Shown in pieces: positions 1 to 6,877 of a stretch of DNA of 8,998 nt. Position numbers and translations under genes: made by a program. Origin of the DNA: Peptococcaceae bacterium (GTDB lineage Bacteria; Bacillota; Peptococcia; Peptococcales; Peptococcaceae); the NCBI GenBank assembly GCA_900756555.1, contig CAAEKP010000066.1, positions 1-8,998 on the forward strand. The letters are read 5' to 3'. Within the stretch, counting starts at the first letter, position 1, and each line of letters starts with the position of its first letter. The notes beneath the pieces were generated by a model that made no database searches, was not told where the DNA came from, and saw nothing but the letters and a program-made list of their open reading frames with translations.

Positions 1-72
1 ACACAGAAGTTAAGTCCTCCAGCGCCGAAGGTACTGCGTATTCTTTTCGTGGGAGATTAGGTCATTGCCGGG
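1..72 (+). rRNA. rrf: 5S ribosomal RNA, 3' part (partial)
   Basis: The first ~72 bases match the 3' half of a bacterial 5S rRNA: the ACACAGAAGTTAAG stretch, the AGCGCCGAAGGTACTG segment, then GTGGGAGATTAGGTC and a final TGCCGGG typical of the 3' strand of the terminal helix. The 5' end lies outside the window, so the terminal helix cannot be checked and the exact 3' end (about 71-73) is an estimate. A terminator follows directly, so this is probably the last gene of an rRNA operon. Confidence 0.93.
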
Positions 73-89
73 ATATTTTTTATTTTCTT

Positions 90-117
90 GAGCTATCTAC
101 ATGGTGGCTCTTTTTTT
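90..117 (+). terminator. Rho-independent terminator of the rRNA operon
   Basis: An 8-bp stem (GAGCTATC at 90-97 with GGTGGCTC at 103-110, including two G-U pairs) encloses a 5-nt loop, followed by seven T residues at 111-117. It sits about 18 nt after the end of the 5S gene and should end rRNA transcription before the next operon. Confidence 0.85.
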
Positions 118-200
118 GTGCCTGAAATGAAAAAATAGTTAGTATATAAGATAATGATACAGGATTCTCAAGTAAATGAGGCTACTGCTCTATTTAAACA

Positions 201-229
201 TTGAAAAGAAAAATTTTTCATGTTATCAT
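201..229 (+). promoter_or_regulatory. Predicted extended -10 sigma-A promoter for the three-gene operon
   Basis: TTGAAA (201-206), a 17-nt spacer and TATCAT (224-229), with TG at 221-222 one base before the -10 hexamer, i.e. an extended -10 element. Transcription would start near 236, leaving an 80-nt untranslated leader before the first gene at 317. The spacer contains a 12-bp perfect palindrome (208-219). The rest of 118-316 is AT-rich, and I see no small gene or structured RNA in it. Confidence 0.6.
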
Positions 230-316
230 AAAAATTAAAGATATTATACTATTTATACAGGAATATGTTACCTTCTCTGTTTTGGCAGTGCAAGTAGATA
301 ACTTGGGGATTTTGAT

Positions 317-904
317 ATGATTGGATTTTTGTCAGGATGTTTATCTTTTTTGTTGTTCATCCTCTATGATTTAGAACAAGCTGGGTTGTTCGTGACAAAC
401 TGGCGAGGTATAGTGCGTTCTTTCTTTCTGTTAGGATTTTTAATTTTAACGGGTTGTACTGCTGGGCTGGCGTGGCAGCAGATGATACAGTTGGCAGCCT
501 GGGAGCCGAAGCAAATGATAGCGCTGTTTGCAGCTGCATTATTTTTTGTACTGCTGATTTATACGTTATTTTTCGCGCTGCCGTTTGAAGAAACTTATGT
601 GACGCAAACAGCCGGTGCCAAAACTTATGACCGTGGGATGTACGCACTTTGCCGCCATCCTGGAGTCTTGTGGTTTGCCGGATTTTATATCAGCCTGTGG
701 TTAACCTTGGGCGGTGCGTCCTTGTTTTGGTTAGCGTTCTGGTATAGCCTGTTCAATGTAGGCTATGTAATTTTACAGGATATTTGTACGTTCCCTCGTA
801 TTTTTGTTGATTATGAACAATATAAGCAGCGGGTGCCTTTTTTGTTGCCCAATTATACGAGCTTGAAACGATGTATTTTGACCCTGCGGAAAGCTGGTGC
901 ATAA
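317..904 (+). CDS. ICMT/phospholipid-methyltransferase-like integral membrane protein
   Basis: A 195-residue, very hydrophobic protein with about five predicted membrane segments (roughly residues 1-18, 33-55, 66-90, 115-134 and 137-157). The C-terminal half carries the pattern of isoprenylcysteine carboxyl methyltransferase-like and related small membrane methyltransferases: Y-x-x-G-M-Y-x-x-C-R-H-P (about 104-115), then after two membrane segments a D-Y-E-Q-Y-K-x-x-V-P-x-L-L-P block (about 165-178). In the family the RHP region and the tail help bind S-adenosylmethionine. The acidic residue usually found as E before the tail is D155 here. By family the reaction would be SAM-dependent methylation of a carboxyl or lipid group at the membrane; the substrate is unknown. 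The start at 317 is preceded by TTGGGGAT, a weak ribosome binding site about 8 nt upstream. The stop codon is immediately followed by the start of the GH3-like gene with no spacer, so the two are almost certainly co-transcribed and probably translationally coupled. Fold assignment is moderately sure, function is not. Confidence 0.75.
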   Translation: MIGFLSGCLSFLLFILYDLEQAGLFVTNWRGIVRSFFLLGFLILTGCTAGLAWQQMIQLAAWEPKQMIALFAAALFFVLLIYTLFFALPFEETYVTQTAGAKTYDRGMYALCRHPGVLWFAGFYISLWLTLGGASLFWLAFWYSLFNVGYVILQDICTFPRIFVDYEQYKQRVPFLLPNYTSLKRCILTLRKAGA

Positions 905-2536
905 ATGATTTTTGAACAGAAATTGAAAAGACTGACCCAGGAAGAAATTTGGCAGGAATATTGCGGTTTTCTTGACCTATCTATAGACGAATATATGCAG
1001 ATTCAGAATCGTCTGATGGAAGAACAGATCATGCTGTGGAGCCAAAGTGCTTTAGGGCAGCGATTTTTACAGGGCAAAGAGCTGCACACCATTGAGGAAT
1101 TTCGGCAGTTGGTACCTTTGACAACCTATGAAGATTATGCGGATGTGTTGTTGCAGAAACGGGGCGATATGCTGCCGGATGAGCCGATTATCTGGATTCA
1201 GACTACCTGGGAAGGCGGCCGCCATCCAGTGAAGGTGGCGCCTTACACCAAAAGTATGTTAGACACCTATCGCAATAATGTATTGGCCTGTATGATTTTA
1301 TCTACCACAGAGGAAAAAGGCAAGTTTGATGTAAAACCGTTGGATACTTTTTTGTATGGGTTAGCGCCGCTGCCCTATGCCACAGGGTTGTTTCCACTGG
1401 CGTTGAATGATGAAATACAGATTCAGTTTTTGCCGCCAGTAAAAGAAGCGGTTTCCATGTCCTTTGGAGAACGCAATGTAAAGGGCTTCAAGATGGGTTT
1501 GTCCAAGGGGATTGATTTCTTCTTTGGATTGGGCAGTGTAGCATACTTTGTCAGCCTCAGCGTGACCGCTATGGGGTCTTCTGGCGGCGGTAAGAGCAGC
1601 TTGATGTCCTGCTCTCTGCCGATGCTGTGTCGGCTGGCACAGGCGAAATATCGTTGTAAAAAAGAAAACAGAGAACTGTTGCCGAAAGACCTTTTCCAAC
1701 TGAAAGGATTTATGGTGGCAGGTACCGATAATAACAGCTACAAGGATGATTTGGAACGGTTGTGGGGGATTCGTCCCATGGAACTTTTTGCCGGCACAGA
1801 GCCAAGTTGTATCGGCACAGAAACCTGGACGCGGGATGGTATGTATTTCTTTCCGGATACCTGCTTCTACGAGTTTATTCCAGAGCAGGAGATGGAGCAT
1901 AATTTAGCCGATCCTGCCTATCAGCCGCGCACCTGTCTGATGAACGAAGTGCTGCCCGGTGAAAAGTATGAGCTGGTGATTTCTGTGCTGAAAGGCGGCG
2001 CTTTTGTGCGCTATCGTGTAGGGGATGTGTATCGCTGCGTGGGATTGGAAAATCAGCAGGATGATACAAGGATTCCACGCTTTCACTATGTGGACAGGAT
2101 TCCAACGATTATTGATATCGCAGGCTTTACCCGCATTTCTGAGCACTCCATTCAGAACGTGATTGAATTATCCCGTCTGAATATTGTGAACTGGATAGCC
2201 ATGAAAGAATATAATCAGGACAAACGTCCTTTGCTCCATCTTTATGTGGAGGTGGCACCGGGCTCTCTGGCAACTCAGGCCGTAAGCAAAGAAATTTTGC
2301 GGGAACATTTGAGTGTTTACTTTAAATATATTGACCAGGACTATCAGGATCTCAAACGAATTTTGGGCGTGGATCCGTTGGAAATCAGCATTTTAAAATG
2401 CGGCACCTTTGCCGCTTATGAGCAGCAGAGCGGTAAACAGCTGCGTAGGATGAATCCATCTGTTTATGACTTAAAAGAACTGTTACAGCTACAGGAAACC
2501 GTTGACTGGGCATACTGGGGAGGGAAAGCAACATGA
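905..2536 (+). CDS. GH3-family acyl-adenylating amide synthetase-like protein (divergent)
   Basis: A 543-residue soluble protein resembling the GH3 (auxin-responsive promoter) family of ANL-type adenylating enzymes, whose plant members join carboxylic acids to amino acids with ATP. Matching features: an N-terminal block F-R-x-L-V-P-L-T-T-Y-E-D-Y (66-78); a nucleotide-loop equivalent Q-T-T-W-E-G-G (99-105); F-A-G-T-E (295-299), where the family has an aromatic-x-x-S-E ATP-site motif; Y-E-L-V-I-S then F-V-R-Y-R-V-G-D-V (355-375), the family's R-Y-R-x-G-D core; and P-R-F-H-Y-V-D-R ... F-T-R-I-S-E (391-413), the hinge before the C-terminal domain. The phosphate-binding loop departs from the usual Ser/Thr/Gly-rich form, and a separate G-S-S-G-G-G-K-S string (224-231) fits a Walker A consensus. 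The length is near that of the family. It starts directly after the previous stop codon with only a weak GGAAAG site 11 nt upstream, so coupling is likely; it overlaps the next gene by 4 nt. Acid and amine substrates cannot be read from the sequence, and an inactive adenylation fold is possible. Confidence 0.8.
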   Translation: MIFEQKLKRLTQEEIWQEYCGFLDLSIDEYMQIQNRLMEEQIMLWSQSALGQRFLQGKELHTIEEFRQLVPLTTYEDYADVLLQKRGDMLPDEPIIWIQTTWEGGRHPVKVAPYTKSMLDTYRNNVLACMILSTTEEKGKFDVKPLDTFLYGLAPLPYATGLFPLALNDEIQIQFLPPVKEAVSMSFGERNVKGFKMGLSKGIDFFFGLGSVAYFVSLSVTAMGSSGGGKSSLMSCSLPMLCRLAQAKYRCKKENRELLPKDLFQLKGFMVAGTDNNSYKDDLERLWGIRPMELFAGTEPSCIGTETWTRDGMYFFPDTCFYEFIPEQEMEHNLADPAYQPRTCLMNEVLPGEKYELVISVLKGGAFVRYRVGDVYRCVGLENQQDDTRIPRFHYVDRIPTIIDIAGFTRISEHSIQNVIELSRLNIVNWIAMKEYNQDKRPLLHLYVEVAPGSLATQAVSKEILREHLSVYFKYIDQDYQDLKRILGVDPLEISILKCGTFAAYEQQSGKQLRRMNPSVYDLKELLQLQETVDWAYWGGKAT

Positions 2537-5076
2537 CAAAAGACTATGCATTCATATCCATCATCGCATTGGTCTGTTATGTGTTTTTACTGCTGACCTT
2601 TCTGGCGGCCAAAAAAAATAAATTGATTCGCACTTTCATGCTGGTGCTGATTTGCATGATTCTGTGGACGGGCGGTTCCTTCTGTATGCGCAGCACGCTG
2701 TGGCCGGGGATTTCTTTCTGGTATCATATGTCCATTTTAGGATTGACTCTGGCGCCATACGCGTTTTTTCGTTTCAGCCAGGAGTTTGTAGGCATCTGCG
2801 CACCGTTCTGGAATAAATTTTGGCTGACGCTGGCCTGCGCCGCCAACTTGTTCAATATGCTGACTAACAGTCTGCTGGCGCCACCGGAGCTGATTACCGC
2901 TGTTGACGGTACGGTTTCCTTTATTTATCATATTACATGGAGAGTATTGATTTTATACGGCGTGACCTTTGGCGTTAGCGTACAGATGTTTTATTTAATC
3001 TGGCAGCAGGGCAGGCGGGATGAGATGGTGCGTCATCAGTTTATTCCTATTGTGTTGGGAATTGTGCTGCTTTATGTGGGCAATATCGCAATTTTTCTGC
3101 CCTGGTTTGAAGGCGTTCCTGTGGATATTATGACAGGGATTGTCAATGTATTCTGTCTGTTTTATGTGCTCTATGCCCGGCGGATGTTTAAACTGACGCT
3201 GCTGGTGAGCAAAAGCAGCTGCTATATCATTGCCGCGGTATGTTCGCTGACTTTGTTCAGTAACATTATTTTTCCGCTGCACCGATTTCTGCTGAGCACA
3301 TTTCACTTTGACGAAACTTCGGGCATTCTGATTATCTCTGTTGTGTTTCTGGTGTCCACGCTGGTGATTTATCAGATACTGAAACAGTTGATTGATAAAA
3401 TTTTTATTCGTGAGGAAATTGCCCGCTCAGAAACACTGAAAGAGTTCAGCGCGGAGGTTTCAAAAAGTCTGAAAATAGATGAAATTTTAGATGAAATGGT
3501 GCAGGTTATCCAGAACACCATTGGTGTAAGAAAGGTGTATGTGTGCCTGCCAAATCGCGCTGGCGACAAATATCATGTCACTTACAGCACCAGCCCGCTG
3601 GATAAACGCAGCTATGAGTTTAAGGCGGACAACCCTGTTATTTTGTGGCTGATTCGGCATGATACCAGCTTACAGCTGAAAGATTTTCGCCGCACAGTGG
3701 CTTATAAATCCATGTGGGAAGAAGAAAAATCCATGTTGCAGAATCTGGAGATTGAGTGTCTGGTACCGCTGATGGAAGAACGGATGCTGGTGGGCTTTAT
3801 CATGATTACCGGCAAAGAGAAAAATGCCAGCTTTACCAACGACGATTTGAACTTTCTGGATTCCATCCGGGCAATCAGCTCCATTGCAGTGAAAAATTCG
3901 CATCTCTATGAAAAAGTTTATCTGGAAGCCCGCACCGATGAACTGACGAATTTGCTGAACCGAAAATATTTTTATGAAATTCTGGAGCAGGAGCTGGTGC
4001 GGGAGCAAAAGCGCAACGGTGCGCTCAGTTTGATTCTGCTCAGTGTGGACGACTTTAAGCTGTATAACCAGCTGTATGGTACCGAGGAAGGCGATCAGGC
4101 TCTGCGGCGCGTGGCGCTGGTAATGCAGGCCTGCGTGGGTGAGAATGGCTATGTGGCCCGTTATAGCGGCAAAGAATTTGCGGTAATTTTGCCGCAGTTT
4201 GATGTGCTGGCAGCCCAGACCATAGCCAACCATATCCGGCAGCAGGTGACGGACATTAACAAACAGCAGCGCAATCCGCTGTATCGGCAGAAAGTGCTGA
4301 CAGTCAGTGCCGGCATTTGCTCTGTACCTTATGCCGCCAGCAACATGAAGCAGCTGATGGAAAATGCTGACTTAGCCTTGTATCAGGCCAAACGCAGCGG
4401 CAAAAATAAGGTGGTTATTTATTCTGTAGGTGAAGTAAAGGATTCCCGCACAGTTCAGGCAGAAGGCGGCACAGGCTATCGGGAAGGTATCTATTCTGAA
4501 TACGCATCCACTATTTATGCTCTGACCGCAGCCATTGACACCAAGGATCATTATACATTCAGCCATTCTAAAAATGTTTCTGCCTACGCCACCAATTTTG
4601 CCCGCTGTTACGGTTTAACCGGCGAGAGCGTAGCTATTATTCAGGAGGCAGGATTACTGCACGATATCGGCAAAATTGGCGTCCCGGAGCATATCCTGAA
4701 TAAACCGGGGCGATTGGAGCCGGAGGAATATGAAGCCATGAAGCAGCATGTGGAAAGCTCCATCGGCATCATCCGCCATCTGCCTTCGCTGGATTACGTA
4801 ATACCGGCGGTGATTGGTCATCATGAACGCTGGGATGGCAAAGGTTACCCCCGCCGCATTGCCGGTGAGGATATTCCATTATCCGCACGCATTCTGTGCA
4901 TTGCTGACAGCTTTGACGCTATGGTATCCCGTCGTTCTTATAAAGAAGCTTACTCAGTGGAAAAAGCCCTGAGCATCATCGAAGAAGAAGCAGGCCGTCA
5001 GTTTGACCCTAAATTGGCGCCCATGTTTGCGCAGATGGTGCGGGAAGGTGTTATCCATCCAATTATCGAAGATTAA
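2533..5076 (+). CDS. Membrane sensor with 7TM-like, GAF, degenerate GGDEF and HD-GYP domains
   Basis: An 847-residue predicted cyclic di-GMP phosphodiesterase. Residues 1-285 hold eight or nine hydrophobic segments resembling the 7TM-type input region of some sensor kinases. A GAF-like domain follows (about 300-458), with a coiled linker starting near 296. The GGDEF domain (about 466-630) keeps R-T-D-E-L-T-N-L-L-N-R (467-477) and V-D-D-F-K-x-Y-N (505-512), but the signature is S-G-K-E-F (545-549), with lysine in place of the catalytic acidic residue, and no RxxD inhibitory site precedes it. It is therefore probably not a diguanylate cyclase, though it could still bind GTP. The HD-GYP domain (about 655-840) looks complete: H678, H710-D711-I-G-K, H763-H764-E, D-G-K-G-Y-P (768-773), then I-P-L-x-A-R and D-x-F-D-A-M. 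By family it hydrolyses cyclic di-GMP with a metal centre. It starts inside the stop codon of the GH3-like gene (ATGA) after a strong GGGGAGGG ribosome binding site, and is the last gene of the operon. The ligand of the membrane region is unknown. Confidence 0.9.
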   Translation: MTKDYAFISIIALVCYVFLLLTFLAAKKNKLIRTFMLVLICMILWTGGSFCMRSTLWPGISFWYHMSILGLTLAPYAFFRFSQEFVGICAPFWNKFWLTLACAANLFNMLTNSLLAPPELITAVDGTVSFIYHITWRVLILYGVTFGVSVQMFYLIWQQGRRDEMVRHQFIPIVLGIVLLYVGNIAIFLPWFEGVPVDIMTGIVNVFCLFYVLYARRMFKLTLLVSKSSCYIIAAVCSLTLFSNIIFPLHRFLLSTFHFDETSGILIISVVFLVSTLVIYQILKQLIDKIFIREEIARSETLKEFSAEVSKSLKIDEILDEMVQVIQNTIGVRKVYVCLPNRAGDKYHVTYSTSPLDKRSYEFKADNPVILWLIRHDTSLQLKDFRRTVAYKSMWEEEKSMLQNLEIECLVPLMEERMLVGFIMITGKEKNASFTNDDLNFLDSIRAISSIAVKNSHLYEKVYLEARTDELTNLLNRKYFYEILEQELVREQKRNGALSLILLSVDDFKLYNQLYGTEEGDQALRRVALVMQACVGENGYVARYSGKEFAVILPQFDVLAAQTIANHIRQQVTDINKQQRNPLYRQKVLTVSAGICSVPYAASNMKQLMENADLALYQAKRSGKNKVVIYSVGEVKDSRTVQAEGGTGYREGIYSEYASTIYALTAAIDTKDHYTFSHSKNVSAYATNFARCYGLTGESVAIIQEAGLLHDIGKIGVPEHILNKPGRLEPEEYEAMKQHVESSIGIIRHLPSLDYVIPAVIGHHERWDGKGYPRRIAGEDIPLSARILCIADSFDAMVSRRSYKEAYSVEKALSIIEEEAGRQFDPKLAPMFAQMVREGVIHPIIED

Positions 5077-5093
5077 AAATAGCAGATTGACAC

Positions 5094-5130
5094 AAAAGCC
5101 GATGGTCTTTTCAGAAGATTATCGGCTTTT
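5094..5130 (+). terminator. Strong intrinsic terminator after the sensor gene
   Basis: A 16-bp stem (5094-5109 with 5115-5130, two G-U pairs) closes a 5-nt loop TTCAG. The outer arms are AAAAGCCGAT and ATCGGCTTTT, so the stem ends in a T run on both strands and could stop transcription from either side. It starts 18 nt after the sensor stop codon and separates that operon from the leu promoter. Confidence 0.85.
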
Positions 5131-5145
5131 CCTGTGCGCTATATA

Positions 5146-5174
5146 TTGACAAGTAAATTTTGATTGATTATAAT
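5146..5174 (+). promoter_or_regulatory. Consensus sigma-A promoter of the leu operon
   Basis: TTGACA (5146-5151), a 17-nt spacer and TATAAT (5169-5174) are a full consensus match. Transcription should start near 5181, about 60 nt before the T-box stem I. A second, overlapping pair, TTGATT (5160-5165) and TATAAA (5183-5188) with 17-nt spacing, could act as an alternative start. With so strong a core promoter, control is expected mainly at the downstream T-box. Confidence 0.85.
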
Positions 5175-5210
5175 ATATAAAATATAAACCAATTATACTA
5201 ATATAAAAAG

Positions 5211-5237
5211 TTGACGCAAAACTATATTGACGCAAAA
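5211..5237 (+). repeat. 11-bp direct repeat in the leu leader
   Basis: TTGACGCAAAA occurs exactly at 5211-5221 and again at 5227-5237, spaced 16 nt start to start. It lies downstream of the predicted transcription start and just before the T-box stem I. The TTGACG half resembles a -35 hexamer, but neither copy has a -10 element at the right distance. Function unknown: a regulator site or a leftover duplication are both possible. Confidence 0.8.
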
Positions 5238-5239
5238 AC

Positions 5240-5495
5240 GTAGATGGGGAAGAGTAGTTTGCTGGGAAATGGCAGAGAGCTGTCGGGTGGTGCAAGACAG
5301 TGTTTCAGGCAAATGAACTGGCCTTGGAGTTGTTTTTCTGAACCGCTCGCTGAATTATTATTTTTGAACAGCTGCTCAGTAGGAAAAATCGGTCTCGCCG
5401 TTACAGAGTTTGAGTGGACAGGGCAGTCTGCCTTGTCAAATAGAGTGGTATCGCGGAATCCTTTTCGTCTCTGTGGAGATGGAAGGGATTTTTTT
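5240..5495 (+). promoter_or_regulatory. T-box riboswitch, probably tRNA-Leu specific (CTT specifier)
   Basis: The landmarks of a T-box leader occur in order. AGTA (5253-5256) forms the 5' side of the specifier loop. A helix pairs 5257-5268 with 5303-5314 (11 of 12 pairs). The AGAGAG bulge (5274-5279) and an apical stem CTGTC/GACAG (5280-5284, 5296-5300) close a loop with GGTGGTGCAA. GAACTGGCCTTGGAG (5315-5329) forms the 3' side of the specifier loop. A CGG/CCG helix with CCGTTA (5398-5403) resembles stem IIA/B. A 9-bp stem III lies at 5417-5437. The T-box core AGAGTGGTATCGCGG is at 5442-5456. The likely specifier is CTT (5323-5325, Leu) just before GGAG, fitting the leuCDB genes downstream; TTG (also Leu) or CCT (Pro) are register alternatives. 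Uncharged tRNA pairing at the specifier and the T-box TGGT should favour the antiterminator (AGAG 5442-5445 can pair with CTCT 5469-5472) and allow transcription of leuCDB. The 5' edge is approximate. Confidence 0.88.
5457..5495 (+). terminator. Regulated terminator of the T-box leader
   Basis: A 15-bp stem (5457-5471 with 5476-5490, G-U pairs included) closes a TGTG loop and is followed by T5491-5495; with the TT closing the stem this gives a 7-T run. Its 5' arm begins at the end of the T-box core and includes the CTCT needed by the antiterminator, so the two structures exclude each other. Confidence 0.87.
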
Positions 5496-5499
5496 ATTA

Positions 5500-5565
5500 T
5501 CTGACGATAGCGATAAATCTGTCAGAAACAGCAGGGTGTCAGCAGAAAGGAAGCCGTTGCTGTTT
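5500..5565 (+). repeat. Two inverted repeats between the T-box terminator and leuC
   Basis: TCTGAC (5500-5505) pairs with GTCAGA (5521-5526) across a 15-nt loop, and AAACAGCA (5526-5533) pairs perfectly with TGCTGTTT (5558-5565) across 24 nt. The two share base 5526, so they could stack or compete. Neither is followed by a proper T run, so they are not obvious terminators. They lie in the 107-nt leuC 5' region retained in read-through transcripts and may affect mRNA stability or translation. Confidence 0.5.
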
Positions 5566-5584
5566 TCATAAACAATATAGAAAG

Positions 5585-5600
5585 AGAAGGGATGATAGGA
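5585..5600 (+). promoter_or_regulatory. Ribosome binding region of leuC; two possible starts
   Basis: AGAAGGG (5585-5591) lies 11 nt before ATG 5603, and AGGA (5597-5600) lies only 2 nt before it but 8 nt before the in-frame ATG at 5609 (Met3). Either start is usable. 5603 is kept because the resulting MGMT start is, as I recall, common in LeuC proteins of this type. Confidence 0.5.
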
Positions 5601-5602
5601 CA

Positions 5603-6877
5603 ATGGGAATGACCATTACACAGAAAATTCTGGCGGCTCATGCTGGCTTAGCTGAAGTGAAAGCCGGTCAGTTGATTACTGCCAAAACAGATATCGTGCT
5701 GAGCAACGATATTACTGGTCCGGTTGCCGTGCGGGAAATGCAGAAAGTAGGAATTACAGACGTTTTTGATAAAGATAGAATTGCGATGATTCCAGACCAC
5801 TTTTCTCCAACTAAAGATATTAAATCGGCGGAACAGTGCAAAGTGATTCGTGATTTTGCCAAAGCACATAATATCAAACATTATTACGAAGTAGGCAAGA
5901 TGGGGGTAGAACATTGTCTGCTGCCGGAACAGGGCATTGTGGGCCCCGGCGATTTAATTATCGGCGCGGACTCACACACCTGCACTTACGGTGCGCTGGG
6001 TGCCTTTGCTACCGGCATGGGCAGTACCGACATTGCTGCCGCTATGATTAGCGGGGAAACCTGGCTTCGTGTGCCGGAAGCCATCAAAGTGATTGTAACT
6101 GGCAAACCGGGTAATCCGTGGATCAGCGGGAAAGATGTTATTTTATATGTGATTGGTCAGATTGGCGTGGACGGCGCTCTGTACAAATCTCTGGAATTTG
6201 TGGGCGACGGTTTACAGTATCTGTCTATGGACAGCCGCATGAGTATCTGCAACATGGCGATTGAAGCTGGTGCGAAAAACGGCATCATCGCTGTAGATGA
6301 TATCACCCGTGAATATGTAAAAGGTCGCTTCCAGCGTGAAGCAGTAGAATATTTCAGTGATGAAGATGCCGAATATGTCAGCGAAATCGTAGTAGATTTA
6401 GCAACATTGCAGCCGCAGGTTGCGTTTCCGCATCTGCCGTCCAACACAAAAGAAATCGGTACCTTTGGTGATGTAGCCATTGATCAGGTTGTGATTGGCT
6501 CCTGCACCAACGGCCGCATGGAAGATATGCAGATGGCTGCTAAAATCCTGAAAGGACACAAGGTTGCTCCTTATCTGCGTTTGATTGTGATTCCCGGCAC
6601 GCCGACGATTTATCGCCAGTGCATGGAAGAAGGCTTAATTGATATCTTTATGGAAGCTGGCGGTGTAGTCAGCACGCCAACCTGTGGCCCTTGTCTGGGC
6701 GGTTACATGGGTATTTTAGCCAAAGGAGAACGGGCTCTGGCTACCACCAACCGTAACTTTATCGGCCGTATGGGTGATCCAGAAAGTGAAGTGTACCTGT
6801 GCGACCCAGCTATTGCGGCTGCATCAGCCATTACAGGGAAAATTTCCGCACCAGAGGAGGTAAACGCCAATGTATAA
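5603..6877 (+). CDS. leuC: 3-isopropylmalate dehydratase, large subunit
   Basis: With LeuD this forms isopropylmalate isomerase, the cytosolic [4Fe-4S] enzyme that converts 2-isopropylmalate to 3-isopropylmalate via 2-isopropylmaleate, the second step specific to leucine synthesis. The 424 residues fit the shorter clostridial/archaeal-type large subunit rather than the ~466-residue enterobacterial form. Family motifs are clear: G-A-D-S-H-T-C-T (121-128), A-T-G-M-G-S-T-D (136-143), the cluster ligand C301 in G-S-C-T-N-G, C361 and C364 in T-C-G-P-C, and N-R-N-F-x-G-R-M-G (383-391). It is the first gene behind the T-box leader, so expression should rise when leucine tRNA is uncharged. Its last 8 nt overlap leuD. 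The short aconitase-family subunits include homoaconitase relatives, but the neighbouring leuB and the Leu-type T-box favour the leucine role. leuA (2-isopropylmalate synthase) is not present in the window. Confidence 0.96.
   Translation: MGMTITQKILAAHAGLAEVKAGQLITAKTDIVLSNDITGPVAVREMQKVGITDVFDKDRIAMIPDHFSPTKDIKSAEQCKVIRDFAKAHNIKHYYEVGKMGVEHCLLPEQGIVGPGDLIIGADSHTCTYGALGAFATGMGSTDIAAAMISGETWLRVPEAIKVIVTGKPGNPWISGKDVILYVIGQIGVDGALYKSLEFVGDGLQYLSMDSRMSICNMAIEAGAKNGIIAVDDITREYVKGRFQREAVEYFSDEDAEYVSEIVVDLATLQPQVAFPHLPSNTKEIGTFGDVAIDQVVIGSCTNGRMEDMQMAAKILKGHKVAPYLRLIVIPGTPTIYRQCMEEGLIDIFMEAGGVVSTPTCGPCLGGYMGILAKGERALATTNRNFIGRMGDPESEVYLCDPAIAAASAITGKISAPEEVNANV

Noticed and set aside
437..457. Lipobox-like L-T-G-C in the ICMT-like protein (residues 44-47)
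   Set aside because: It sits in the middle of a membrane segment, far from the N-terminus, and the protein has further membrane spans; it is not a lipoprotein signal.
3670..4233. A long antisense frame opposite the sensor gene, and a similar one at 1361-1900 opposite the GH3-like gene
   Set aside because: Their residue composition (rich in His, Gln, Phe, Cys) is that of shadow frames, the forward genes have clear domains, and no ribosome binding site or promoter supports them.
5244..5504. An 86-codon open frame over the leu leader
   Set aside because: It lies wholly over the T-box structure and its terminator, has no proper ribosome binding site and the product resembles nothing.
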